NCBI GenBank assembly: GCA_918244965.1
Contig: CAKJYC010000045.1
Span: forward strand, 1 to 34,552
DNA from: Clostridiales bacterium
GTDB lineage: Bacteria; Bacillota; Clostridia; Christensenellales; CAG-138
Length of the DNA stretch: 34,552 bases
Reading direction: 5' to 3'
Part shown: positions 22,044 to 30,374 of the stretch, piece by piece
How positions within the stretch are numbered: the first letter of the stretch is position 1
How the letters are laid out: each line of letters starts with the position of its first letter
Translations under genes and position numbers: made by a program
Notes under the pieces: generated by a model
Seen by the model: the letters and a program-made list of their open reading frames with translations, nothing else
Database searches by the model: none
Told to the model about the DNA's origin: nothing

Positions 22044-25000
22044 TCCTTTTCACCTCCCCGGTTCAAAAGATCTTCCAGTTTCACCTTCTGCACCGAACGG
22101 AACTGGCAGCCGAGCTGCCGGTCAAACCGGCATACCGCGCCATACGGGCACCAGGTGCACGCGGTTCCCGTCGGGTGAACGTCCGCGTCGCCCGACAGGA
22201 TCCGCTCCGCATTCGCCGCGGCGGTCCGCATCGCCTGCTCCTTCAAAAGCTCCAGCTGTTTGCGCGTGACCAGATCGCCCGTGTACGCGCCGTCCTTTCT
22301 GACGGACAGCTTGCGGATCAGCTCGGATTTCTTCTCAAGCAGTGCATCGCTTGCTTTGATCGCGTCCTCGTCGTCCGCGGTGACGCCCGAAAGCAGGTGC
22401 CCCGGTGCTTCGTCGGCCGAGTCCGGCGCGTTGACGGAAAGCGGCATATAGTACATGCCGACCGCCTCGCCGCCGAGCTGCTTGGCCGCTTCCAGGTACA
22501 GGGGGAGCTGGATCGTCTCGCCGCTGTAAAACTTGGTCGGATCGAAATTGTGGTTCTTGCCGGTCTTGTAGTCCACGATGCGGAACATCGCGCCGTCCGG
22601 CGTCCGGTCGATGCGGTCGATCTTGCCGTACAGCCCGATGCGCGTGCCGTCGGACAGCACGAGCGATACGGGCTTCAGCTCCCCGTTCATGCCGAAATCC
22701 GCCTCGGTCGCGGCGACGTTGAACCGGCCCTCGCGGATCTGCCGCAGCACGGAGTACGCGCAGCGCCGGATCAGGCCGATCTGCACGATCAGCGCCTCGC
22801 GGCCGCGCACGCTGCGGTCGAAGATGCCGTCGTTGTGACTCTGTATCAGCGGCGGCAGGATGCGGTCCAAAACCGCGTCCGCGTCGTCGTCCGTCATGGT
22901 TTTCAGATCGCGGCCGTCCGCCTTTGCCGTCTTGACGAACAGATCGAGCGCATCGTGCAGGAACGTGCCGACGTTATCTGCGCGCTCGGTTGCCTCCTTG
23001 CGCTCTTCGGCGCCGAGGCCGTATTTCAGGTACTGCGCAAACGGACAGCGCGCAAACTGCTCCAGTCGGCTTGCGCTCATCATCGGCGCATCGCCGTACA
23101 GCCGTCTTGCAAGCGGCTTGCCGAGCTGTATCTCCGGCTTCGTGCCTGCGCGTGCGTCAAGGAGCGCCGCGGTTGCTTCACGGTAGGCGGGCGCAGCCTT
23201 GAAATGCTCCAAAAGCGCCGGCAGCCGCACGCCGGTATGCCCCTCGGTGTTGTGTTCGCGCAGCAGCGTCGACAGCTGTGAAAAGCCCGTCGCCTCGTTT
23301 GCGGGCAGCGTATTGTCGTCCGGCAGCACGATCGGGGGATCCTTGCGGGAAAACAGCGCGTCGATCTCGCGCAGAACCGGTGAAGCGACCAGCTCGCCCG
23401 AAGCGCCCGCGCACGGATAGGAGAAGAACACGCGGTCGGTCGCCTTGGTGAGCAGCGTGTACAGCTGCAGCCGGTCGGCTGCAGACAGCTTTTCCGTGTT
23501 GTCCCAGACGGAAAGCCCGCTCTGCGCCATGCGATTGAGCTCCGCGTCGTTCAGGAGCGCGTCGTCGCTGCGCGCGGGCGGAAACACGCCCTCGGTGCAG
23601 CCCAACAGGAACAGGACCCGGCTGCGATTCAGCCGCGTACGCACAAGATCGCCGAGCACGACCTGATCCCTGCCGCCCGGCAGCACGCCGATCGAATAGC
23701 CCGAAAGACCCTCCTCCAACAGCGCGCAGAACTCCTGCCCGCCCATCGGCACGTCGCCCATGATCGCGTCGATCTGGGAGAGCAGCGTCATCAGCGTATT
23801 CCACATCTGCGCATACAGCTGCGCGTCCTGCGCCTCGCCCGATGCCAGGAGCGTTTCCGCCTCGCACTCCAGCTGCTCGCGGAGCTTTGTTTCCTTCAGG
23901 TATGCGTAGACGCCGCGCACCTTTTCGCCCGCCGTTTTCAGAAGAAGCGCATCGTGCAGGCGCAAAAGATTCGGCACGACTGCAGCGCGGGTACGCTCAG
24001 CCTCCTCCGGCACCTCGTCGACGGTCAGCGGTTCGGAGAGCGCGGACCCGAACAGTCCATAGCGCAGCAGATAGTTTTCAAAGATCTCAACGTCGAACGC
24101 CGGGACGTTTGCGTAGCCGCTTTTCAGCACATGCAGCACGTCCGGCACGTTCAGCGAACGCGTCGCCGCACGCACCGCGGACAGCACAAAATCGCTCGCG
24201 GCGTGTCCGAGGATCGGCCGCGACGCGTCGAAAAACAGCGGGATATTGCGAAGGCGGAACGCGCGGCGCAAAAGAGGCGCGTACGTTTCGAGCGAGGATG
24301 CGACGATCGCGATATCGGACCAGCACAGCGAAGGATCCTCGCGCACAAGCGCAAGGATGCGGTCGGCGGTCTTGTCCGCCTCCAGCGTCTGCGTCGCATA
24401 CCCCGTGACCGTCACCGCGTCGCCGTCGCCCGAAAACGGCTTCGGATCGGTCGAAAACAGCTCACGGCACAGGTGGTTCAGCGCGCGATCGACCTTTGCG
24501 CTCTGCTCGGTGAACGTCCTTACGGAAACGGGAATGCCGCGCTCGGCGCAGAAGGCCGTAAGCCGTGCCGCGCGCTGCTCCTCCGGTGCGAAAAGATCGG
24601 AAAGCGACGGATCGTCCTCGGCGCGCAGCGTCACCGTCACGCTCTTTGCGCGGGCGATGATGCCCTCCAGTAGGCGCATGACCTGCTCGCGCGTGCGGTC
24701 AAGATCGTCGACGAACACATGCGTGTCGGAAAGGTCCGCAAGCGGCAGGACCGCAAGCGCCTCGGTGAGAAGGTCCTGCGCGGTCAGATAGCGCTCGGCA
24801 AGGAACGCTTCGCTTTCGCGGTAGAGCAGCAGGATGTCGGACAGCTTCCGGTACAGAAGCGAGTCGGCTTCCATCGAAGCAAGCGCCGTTTCGAGGTCGT
24901 CCGGCGTGATGCAGCTTTGCTTGAACCGGCCGATCCACTCGTCCATCGTCTGCGCGAACCCCGGCGACTGCGACACGCGCGAAAAGACGGTCAGCCGCGC

Positions 25001-25297
25001 GCGCTGCCGGTACGCCGCGCGGCGCAGCACCATGCGCCGCCCCTCGACCGAAAGAAACGGCCGCACGCGCCCGAAGCGCTCCGTAAGGCGCTCCGAGAAG
25101 CGCTCGAAGCTGTACACCTCCACGCCCAAAAGACCGCCCAGCCGTTCGCAGAGCTTTTGCTCCGCGGCGTAGGTGGCCTGCTCCGGCACGATCAGGATCG
25201 CATGTTCGCCCCGGCTCTCAAGCGTGCGGATGCTGTCATAGAGCGCGGTGCTCTTTCCGGTATGCGCGCCGCCCCGGTAAAAGGTCAGTGATGCCAT
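22040..25297 (-). CDS. addB: Helicase-exonuclease AddAB, subunit AddB
   Basis: The product is 1085 residues, near the usual 1150. It is the partner of AddA: a degenerate helicase that recognises Chi and carries the second nuclease. The N-terminus holds GGAHTGKST (Walker A) and ILIVPEQATYAAEQKL. The C-terminal nuclease shows FRIVDYKTGKNHNF, flanked by the cysteines of the 4Fe-4S cluster that staples this domain: one in FARCPFAQYL and three near the end (C1047, C1050, C1056 in TACTWCPYGAVC). All cluster cysteines appear present. The ATG at 25297 has GAGGAGC upstream. It follows thpR by 50 bases with no terminator, so both are probably in one transcript. Confidence 0.95.
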   Translation of the reverse strand: MASLTFYRGGAHTGKSTALYDSIRTLESRGEHAILIVPEQATYAAEQKLCERLGGLLGVEVYSFERFSERLTERFGRVRPFLSVEGRRMVLRRAAYRQRARLTVFSRVSQSPGFAQTMDEWIGRFKQSCITPDDLETALASMEADSLLYRKLSDILLLYRESEAFLAERYLTAQDLLTEALAVLPLADLSDTHVFVDDLDRTREQVMRLLEGIIARAKSVTVTLRAEDDPSLSDLFAPEEQRAARLTAFCAERGIPVSVRTFTEQSAKVDRALNHLCRELFSTDPKPFSGDGDAVTVTGYATQTLEADKTADRILALVREDPSLCWSDIAIVASSLETYAPLLRRAFRLRNIPLFFDASRPILGHAASDFVLSAVRAATRSLNVPDVLHVLKSGYANVPAFDVEIFENYLLRYGLFGSALSEPLTVDEVPEEAERTRAAVVPNLLRLHDALLLKTAGEKVRGVYAYLKETKLREQLECEAETLLASGEAQDAQLYAQMWNTLMTLLSQIDAIMGDVPMGGQEFCALLEEGLSGYSIGVLPGGRDQVVLGDLVRTRLNRSRVLFLLGCTEGVFPPARSDDALLNDAELNRMAQSGLSVWDNTEKLSAADRLQLYTLLTKATDRVFFSYPCAGASGELVASPVLREIDALFSRKDPPIVLPDDNTLPANEATGFSQLSTLLREHNTEGHTGVRLPALLEHFKAAPAYREATAALLDARAGTKPEIQLGKPLARRLYGDAPMMSASRLEQFARCPFAQYLKYGLGAEERKEATERADNVGTFLHDALDLFVKTAKADGRDLKTMTDDDADAVLDRILPPLIQSHNDGIFDRSVRGREALIVQIGLIRRCAYSVLRQIREGRFNVAATEADFGMNGELKPVSLVLSDGTRIGLYGKIDRIDRTPDGAMFRIVDYKTGKNHNFDPTKFYSGETIQLPLYLEAAKQLGGEAVGMYYMPLSVNAPDSADEAPGHLLSGVTADDEDAIKASDALLEKKSELIRKLSVRKDGAYTGDLVTRKQLELLKEQAMRTAAANAERILSGDADVHPTGTACTWCPYGAVCRFDRQLGCQFRSVQKVKLEDLLNRGGEKE

Positions 25298-25347
25298 AGC
25301 TGCTCCTCAATCGAATTCCCTTGGAATGAAAAGACCGATCCCCTTGT

Positions 25348-25869
25348 TCAGAATATCTCGGTGTGCATCGGCGTATAAACCATGCGGCCGTTTTCGTTGG
25401 TGCTCTCGAACAGCACGATCGAATGCACGGTGAACGCGGCGTTCGGGATGTGGATGCGGGACAGATCCCCGTGCTCCACGGCGCGCGCAAGCGTGATGTG
25501 CGGCGAAAAGCGCACCTTGCCGCCCGCAAAGCCGTACTCTTTGAGCGCCGTTTCGAGCGTTTCGTGGACGCGGTTCAGCTCGTCGAGATCGCCGGTCACG
25601 GAAAGATAGCTTGTCCGTGCGCCGCCGTGCGTGAACGAGCCGAGCGATCCGAGCCGAAGCTGAAAAGGCCGCGCGTCCTTGACCGCCTCGTGCATGGCGG
25701 CGGCGATGTCGGCAAGCGCGTTCGATTCGCCCAAGAAGCGCAGGGTGATATGGTGGTTGCCCGCCGGCACGAAACGGCCCGCGGTGCTGGATACGCGCAG
25801 CCCCTCCTGGGCTGTGAACACGGCCCGCTGCACGTCCTTGGGCAGCGGTACAGCGATAAACAGGCGCAT
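25348..25869 (-). CDS. thpR: RNA 2',3'-cyclic phosphodiesterase
   Basis: The product is 173 residues, the typical length for ThpR/LigT, a 2H phosphoesterase that opens 2',3'-cyclic phosphates at RNA ends. Both HxT catalytic motifs are present: HHITLRFLG (about 39-47) and SPHITLARAV (about 125). The opening MRLFIAVPLPKDVQ is also typical. The ATG has AAAGGAG eight bases upstream. It is the first gene of a probable operon with addB, addA, the rsmF-like and the plsC-like gene, so it combines RNA-end and DNA-break functions; the link may be only positional. Confidence 0.92.
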   Translation of the reverse strand: MRLFIAVPLPKDVQRAVFTAQEGLRVSSTAGRFVPAGNHHITLRFLGESNALADIAAAMHEAVKDARPFQLRLGSLGSFTHGGARTSYLSVTGDLDELNRVHETLETALKEYGFAGGKVRFSPHITLARAVEHGDLSRIHIPNAAFTVHSIVLFESTNENGRMVYTPMHTEIF

Positions 25870-25899
25870 ACTGCGTCTCCTTTCGGTTCTTTGGTATCC

Positions 25900-25928
25900 A
25901 TTATACGTTTTTTTCGCGGGTTTGTATA
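25900..25928 (-). promoter_or_regulatory. Candidate promoter of the thpR-addBA operon
   Basis: Minus strand: TATAAT (25900-25905), about 31 bases before the thpR start; the best -35 at 17 bases is TATACA (25923-25928), four of six matches. The -10 is convincing, the -35 less so. Confidence 0.55.
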
Positions 25929-25956
25929 GCTTTCTCTTTCCTATTTACGAAATGTT

Positions 25957-25965
25957 TGCTATAAT
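25957..25965 (+). promoter_or_regulatory. Extended -10 promoter of the solute-binding-domain gene
   Basis: TGCTATAAT, a perfect -10 hexamer with the TG extension; no good -35 at the right distance (TTTCCT at 25937-25942 is the nearest). It lies 40 bases upstream of the ATG and is divergent from the thpR promoter. Confidence 0.6.
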
Positions 25966-26004
25966 AGAATCGGAGTATGATGGATAGTATGTCCGCACGA
26001 CAAT

Positions 26005-26853
26005 ATGGAAACAAAATTTAACGAAAAACTGAAGCAAAAGAAAAAGCGCGGGCTGCGGCCGGGATGGCAGGAGAAGCTGCCGATCAAACCGGTACTGGTC
26101 GCGGCGGTCGCCGTGCTGCTGCTGTCCGTGCTGGTGCTGATCAACCGGCCGACCGCAACCGTGCTGTCGAGCCCGGAGCTGGACGTTCTGAAGAGCGCAG
26201 GCGTGCTGCGCGTCGGCGTGGACGAGAACCTGTCCGGCATGTATCAGAGCGGGAACGGCTATGAGCGGGCCGTCGCGGAACACCTTGCCGAGCTGATCTT
26301 CGGACATACGGAGGGACTCACGCTGGTCGGCGTCGACCGCTACACCGCGCCGTGGCGCATGAACGACGGCGAGCTGGATCTGGTCCTGATGAGCATGCAA
26401 AAGTTCAGGCAGGAGGGCTACGCATCGAGCGAGGTCCCGTTCTTTACCGACCGCTGCGTGATCCTCGCCTATGAACCGTTCGACTCGCTCGCGGGAAAGA
26501 CCGTCGCCGTGATGGAGGATTCGCCCTCCGCGACGCTGCTCTACGACTACCTGCAGTCCGTCGAGCCGGAGATGGTCGTACATCCGTGCGCGGACTACTA
26601 CACGATGCGCGTGCTGCTGCGCGCGGGCACGGTCGACGCCGTGTGCCTGCCGCGGACCGTTGCGGCGACGTGGCGCGAGTCGCGCACAAGGATCCTGTCG
26701 TTCGATATCGGCCGCATCCCCTACTACGCGATCGCGAAAAAAGACTCGGTCCTGATCGAGCTTTGCAACGAGGCGTTCACCGACTGGCAGCTGGACGGAT
26801 CGTTTGCGGCGTGGGCGCGAGAATTCAGCGTCGAATGGGGCGTCGACGGTTGA
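26005..26853 (+). CDS. Membrane-anchored solute-binding protein family 3 domain
   Basis: The product is 282 residues. A basic cytoplasmic N-terminus (KLKQKKKRG) is followed by a membrane helix (about 29-46, VLVAAVAVLLLSVLVLI) and an extracellular family-3 (amino-acid type) solute-binding domain from about residue 60: LKSAGVLRVGVDENLSGM is the usual start, YTAPWRMNDGELDLVLMSM and FTDRCVILAYE are the typical middle, and LAGKTVAVMEDS is the second-lobe entry. There is no lipobox and no transporter permease nearby, so it may be an orphan sensor or receptor domain rather than a transport component. The ribosome binding site is weak, with no clear AGGAGG in the 15 bases before the ATG. The stop codon overlaps the -35 of the murA promoter. 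Confidence 0.82.
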   Translation: METKFNEKLKQKKKRGLRPGWQEKLPIKPVLVAAVAVLLLSVLVLINRPTATVLSSPELDVLKSAGVLRVGVDENLSGMYQSGNGYERAVAEHLAELIFGHTEGLTLVGVDRYTAPWRMNDGELDLVLMSMQKFRQEGYASSEVPFFTDRCVILAYEPFDSLAGKTVAVMEDSPSATLLYDYLQSVEPEMVVHPCADYYTMRVLLRAGTVDAVCLPRTVAATWRESRTRILSFDIGRIPYYAIAKKDSVLIELCNEAFTDWQLDGSFAAWAREFSVEWGVDG

Positions 26854-26878
26854 CGGAACGCCCGGAATCCGATACAAT
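26850..26878 (+). promoter_or_regulatory. Sigma-A promoter of the murA operon
   Basis: TTGACG (26850-26855), exactly 17 bases, TACAAT (26873-26878). The -35 includes the TGA stop of the upstream gene. The murA ATG is 46 bases downstream of the -10. It allows the long murA-uvrB operon to be expressed independently of the upstream gene. Confidence 0.78.
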
Positions 26879-26924
26879 AGAAGAACAGCCTTCCTCGTAC
26901 AAATCAGAAGAAAGAGTTTAGCTT

Positions 26925-28205
26925 ATGGAATCGTTTTACAGCATACACGGCGGCAGACGGCTTGAAGGAACGGTGACGATCAGCGGCGCGAAGAACGCGG
27001 CGGTCGCGATCATTCCCGCGGCGATCCTTGCGGGAGAGCCGTGCGTTTTGGAAAACCTGCCGAACATTGCGGACGTCGAAAGCCTTCGTATGATCCTTGA
27101 AGGACTCGGCGCACGCGTCGACATGACGGAGGGCGGATGCATGCGCATCGACCCGTCCTCGATCGACACGCACGACGCGACCAGCAGCCGCGTCAGCTCC
27201 ATGCGCGCGTCCTACTACCTGCTCGGCGCGATGCTCGGCGCATACGGCGAGATCGAGCTTGCGCTGCCCGGCGGCTGCGTGATCGGGCCGCGGCCCATCG
27301 ACCAGCATGTGAAGGGCATGCGCGCGCTCGGCGCGAAGATCTATATGGACGAGAGCCGCAATGTGCTGCGCGCGCAGGCGACGAAGCTCAAGGGCGCGGA
27401 GATCTTCTTCGACGTCGTCTCGGTCGGCGCGACGATCAACGTCATGCTGGCGGCGGCGCGGGCCGAGGGCACGACGGTGCTTCAGAACGTTGCAAAGGAG
27501 CCGCACGTCGTCGACGTGGCGAACTTCCTCAACATGATGGGCGCGTCGGTCCGCGGCGCGGGCACCGACGTCATCCGCATTCAGGGCAGGAAAAAGCTGC
27601 ACGGGTGCGCGTATTCGATCATCCCGGACCAGATCGAGACCGGGACCTACATGATCGCGGCGGCGGCCACGCGCGGCGACGTCGTCATCAAAAACGTCAT
27701 CCCGACGCATATGGAGGCGATCTCGGCCAAGCTGATGGAAAGCGGCGCGCGCGTGATCGAGGGCGACGACGGACGCGACTTCTTCCTGCGCGTCACGATG
27801 AACGACCGTCCGCGGCCGGTCAGCTTCCGCACGATGGTCTATCCCGGCTTCCCGACCGACCTGCAGCAGCCGATGATGGCGTACCTCACGACCGCGAACG
27901 GCACGAGCGTCATCACCGAGAACATCTTCGAGAACCGCTTCAACCACGTCAAGGAGCTTCGCAAGCTCGGCGCAAGCATCTCGATCGCCAAACGCGTCGC
28001 GCGCGTCAAGGGCGTCGAGGCCCTGCGCGGGGCGGACATTTACGCAAGCGATCTTCGCGCCGGCGCGGCGCTGATCGTGGCGGGCCTGCTGGCAGGCGGC
28101 GAGACCCGCGTGCACAACATCGGCTACATCGACCGCGGCTACGAATACCTCGATTCCAAGTTCCGCGCGCTCGGCGCGGACATCCTGCGCATCGACGAAG
28201 AATAA
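26925..28205 (+). CDS. murA: UDP-N-acetylglucosamine 1-carboxyvinyltransferase
   Basis: MurA transfers enolpyruvate from PEP to UDP-GlcNAc, the first committed step of peptidoglycan synthesis, in the cytoplasm. The product is 426 residues, full length. The substrate-binding pair GAKNAA (Lys22-Asn23) is present, as is the catalytic loop LPGGCVIGPRPID with Cys118, so the fosfomycin-sensitive cysteine form is expected. The final Arg-containing segment DLRAGAALIVAGL is also conserved. The ribosome binding site is weak (AGAAGAAAGAG). Many Firmicutes have two murA paralogs; which of them this is cannot be decided. It heads the operon that runs to uvrB. Confidence 0.96.
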   Translation: MESFYSIHGGRRLEGTVTISGAKNAAVAIIPAAILAGEPCVLENLPNIADVESLRMILEGLGARVDMTEGGCMRIDPSSIDTHDATSSRVSSMRASYYLLGAMLGAYGEIELALPGGCVIGPRPIDQHVKGMRALGAKIYMDESRNVLRAQATKLKGAEIFFDVVSVGATINVMLAAARAEGTTVLQNVAKEPHVVDVANFLNMMGASVRGAGTDVIRIQGRKKLHGCAYSIIPDQIETGTYMIAAAATRGDVVIKNVIPTHMEAISAKLMESGARVIEGDDGRDFFLRVTMNDRPRPVSFRTMVYPGFPTDLQQPMMAYLTTANGTSVITENIFENRFNHVKELRKLGASISIAKRVARVKGVEALRGADIYASDLRAGAALIVAGLLAGGETRVHNIGYIDRGYEYLDSKFRALGADILRIDEE

Positions 28206-28218
28206 CGGGAGGATTTCT

Positions 28219-29082
28219 ATGTATCTTGCTTCCGGCTGGAAGGATTACGCGATCCTGGACGCGGGCAGCGGCGACAAGCTCGAACGCTGGGGCGGCGTAA
28301 CGCTTCTGCGGCCCGATCCGCAGGCTGTCTGGCCCATGGACGAACGCGCCGCAGAGCGCGCCGACGCGGTCTATCACCGCAGCAGCAGCGGCGGCGGGCA
28401 TTGGGAATTCAAACGCGCCCTGCCCGAACAGTGGACGATCGGCTACCGCGATCTCACCTTCGTCGTGCGCCCGACCGGCTTCAAGCACACCGGGCTCTTC
28501 CCCGAACAGGCGGTCAACTGGGACTGGATGCGCGAGCAGATCAAGGCATTTTTGAAGCGCACCGGGCGGCCCGCAAAGGTGCTGAATCTGTTTGCGTACA
28601 CCGGCGGCGCGACCTGCGCCTGCGCAAAGGCCGGCGCGGAAGTCGTACACGTCGACGCGGCGAAGGGCATGGTGGCCTGGGCAAAGGACAACGCCGCGGC
28701 GTCGGGATTGGGCGACGCGCCGATCCGCTACCTTGTCGACGACTGCGTGAAGCTCGTCAAGCGGGAACTGAGGCGCGGAAACCGCTACGACGGCATCCTG
28801 ATGGACCCGCCGAGCTACGGCAGAGGGCCCACCGGCGAGATGTGGAAGATCGAATACGACCTGTATCCGCTTGTGGAGCTGTGCGCCGGACTGCTTTCCG
28901 ACGATCCCTGCTTCTTTCTGATCAATTCTTACACGACAGGCCTTGCGCCGACCGTTCTCAAAAATGTTTTAGAGCTTGCCATACGCGGCGGCAGCGCCGA
29001 AGCCGACGAGATCGGATTGCCGATCGCGCGCGGCAATCTGGTGCTGCCCTGCGGCGCAAGCGGAAGATGGACGCCCGTATGA
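28219..29082 (+). CDS. Class I SAM-dependent (RlmI-like) methyltransferase
   Basis: The product is 287 residues. The Rossmann motif I is LNLFAYTGGATCACAKAG (about 123-140), followed by VVHVDAAKGMVAWAKDN and the catalytic-loop motif DPPSYGRG, the pattern of the RlmI/RlmL-C group of 23S rRNA methyltransferases. The N-terminal PUA domain of RlmI is absent; instead there are about 110 residues of beta-rich sequence. The substrate is probably rRNA, but this is inference. GGGAGG lies about seven bases before the ATG, 13 bases after murA. The end overlaps the next gene by four bases (ATGA). Confidence 0.86.
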   Translation: MYLASGWKDYAILDAGSGDKLERWGGVTLLRPDPQAVWPMDERAAERADAVYHRSSSGGGHWEFKRALPEQWTIGYRDLTFVVRPTGFKHTGLFPEQAVNWDWMREQIKAFLKRTGRPAKVLNLFAYTGGATCACAKAGAEVVHVDAAKGMVAWAKDNAAASGLGDAPIRYLVDDCVKLVKRELRRGNRYDGILMDPPSYGRGPTGEMWKIEYDLYPLVELCAGLLSDDPCFFLINSYTTGLAPTVLKNVLELAIRGGSAEADEIGLPIARGNLVLPCGASGRWTPV

Positions 29083-30374
29083 CGCCGCACGTTCTGTATG
29101 AGGACAACCACCTCCTGGTGGTGGAAAAGCCCGAAAACATGCCGGTGCAGGCCGACGCGTCCGGCGATGCCGATCTGCTTGCCGTTTTGAAAGCGTACGT
29201 CAAGGAGAAGTATCACAAGCCCGGCGACGTATACCTGGGCCTTGTGCACCGGCTCGACCGGCCCGTAGGCGGCGTGATGGTCTTTGCCCGCACGAGCAAG
29301 GCGGCGGACCGGCTCACGGCGCAGTTCAAGGATCGCCGCGCGCACAAGCGCTACGCCGCGATCGTCGATGGAAACGCGCATGCAGACGGCGAATGCGTCG
29401 ACTGGCTGTATAAAGACGAAAAAACCAACACGACGCGCGTCGTCCCCGAAGGCACGGACGGCGCGAAAAAGGCGATCCTGCGCTATCGCACGCTTGCGCG
29501 TGAAAACGGCACGTCGCTTCTTGACGTCGAGCTTCTGACCGGACGGCCGCACCAGATCCGCGTGCAGCTTTCGAGCAGAGGACTGCCGATCGTCGGCGAC
29601 ATGCGCTACAACCCGAATGCAAAGCCCGGCACGCAGATCCGGCTGCACGCGTACATGCTGACGGTACAGCACCCGACGCTTTCCGAGCCGATGGCCTTTT
29701 ATTCGCTTCCGACGTGGTGCGAATACCCCGCCGCGCTCAGGCTTTTGCCCGCGCACGAGGTGTGCAGCGGCGTGTATCTGGACGACGGGCTGCTCGTGGT
29801 CGACAAGAACGCGGGCGTCGAGGTCGAGGATGCGCTCATCGGCGAGCTGTCCGCGCTGATCGACCCGCTCTTCCCCGTCCACCGGCTCGACGCGAACACC
29901 GAGGGGCTGGTTGCGTTCGCCCGCACGGAAGCGATGCGCGACGCGCTCGAAGCCGCGTTTTCCCGGCACGAGACGGAAAAAATCTATCACGCGATCGTCG
30001 TGGGAAGGCCGAAGGACGGCACATATGTGCATTACGCCGTCAAGGACGCGGACGCCGCGACCATGCGGCTGTGCCGCGAAAACGATCCCGGCGCGCTCAG
30101 AATGGAGCTTGCCGTGCGCGTGGTCGAAACGCGGCGCGAGCTCAGTCTTTGCGAGATCCGGCTGTTCACCGGCCGCACGCACCAGATCCGCGTGCAGCTT
30201 GCGGCGATCGGCTGTCCCGTGCTCGGCGACGACAAGTACGGCGACCGCGACGCCAATAAACGATACAGAAAACGCCGTCAGGCCCTGCTCGCAAAGCGGC
30301 TGACGGTGCTCGGCAAAACCTTTGAAAGCACCAAAGAACTCAACCTGAACGACTTTACGGAGGAAAAACGATGA
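29079..30374 (+). CDS. Tandem double RluA-family pseudouridine synthase
   Basis: One frame of 431 residues contains two complete RluA-type catalytic domains. Domain 1 (about 1-215) has VHRLDRPVGGVMVFA with the catalytic Asp and TGRPHQIRVQLSSRGLP. Domain 2 (about 225-425) has VHRLDANTEGLVAFA with its Asp and TGRTHQIRVQLAAIGCP. Both therefore look active. RluA enzymes convert uridine to pseudouridine in rRNA or tRNA; the targets are unknown. Neither has an S4 domain. The start at 29079 overlaps the methyltransferase stop (ATGA); an in-frame ATG at 29067 is an alternative. The long open frame further upstream is shadow of the methyltransferase gene. The stop overlaps the start of the mutase gene by four bases. 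No stop or restart lies between the domains. Confidence 0.9.
   Translation: MTPHVLYEDNHLLVVEKPENMPVQADASGDADLLAVLKAYVKEKYHKPGDVYLGLVHRLDRPVGGVMVFARTSKAADRLTAQFKDRRAHKRYAAIVDGNAHADGECVDWLYKDEKTNTTRVVPEGTDGAKKAILRYRTLARENGTSLLDVELLTGRPHQIRVQLSSRGLPIVGDMRYNPNAKPGTQIRLHAYMLTVQHPTLSEPMAFYSLPTWCEYPAALRLLPAHEVCSGVYLDDGLLVVDKNAGVEVEDALIGELSALIDPLFPVHRLDANTEGLVAFARTEAMRDALEAAFSRHETEKIYHAIVVGRPKDGTYVHYAVKDADAATMRLCRENDPGALRMELAVRVVETRRELSLCEIRLFTGRTHQIRVQLAAIGCPVLGDDKYGDRDANKRYRKRRQALLAKRLTVLGKTFESTKELNLNDFTEEKR

Noticed and set aside
28401..29078. Upstream extension of the double pseudouridine synthase
   Set aside because: These codons are a shadow frame of the RlmI-like methyltransferase gene, rich in Arg with no recognisable domain.
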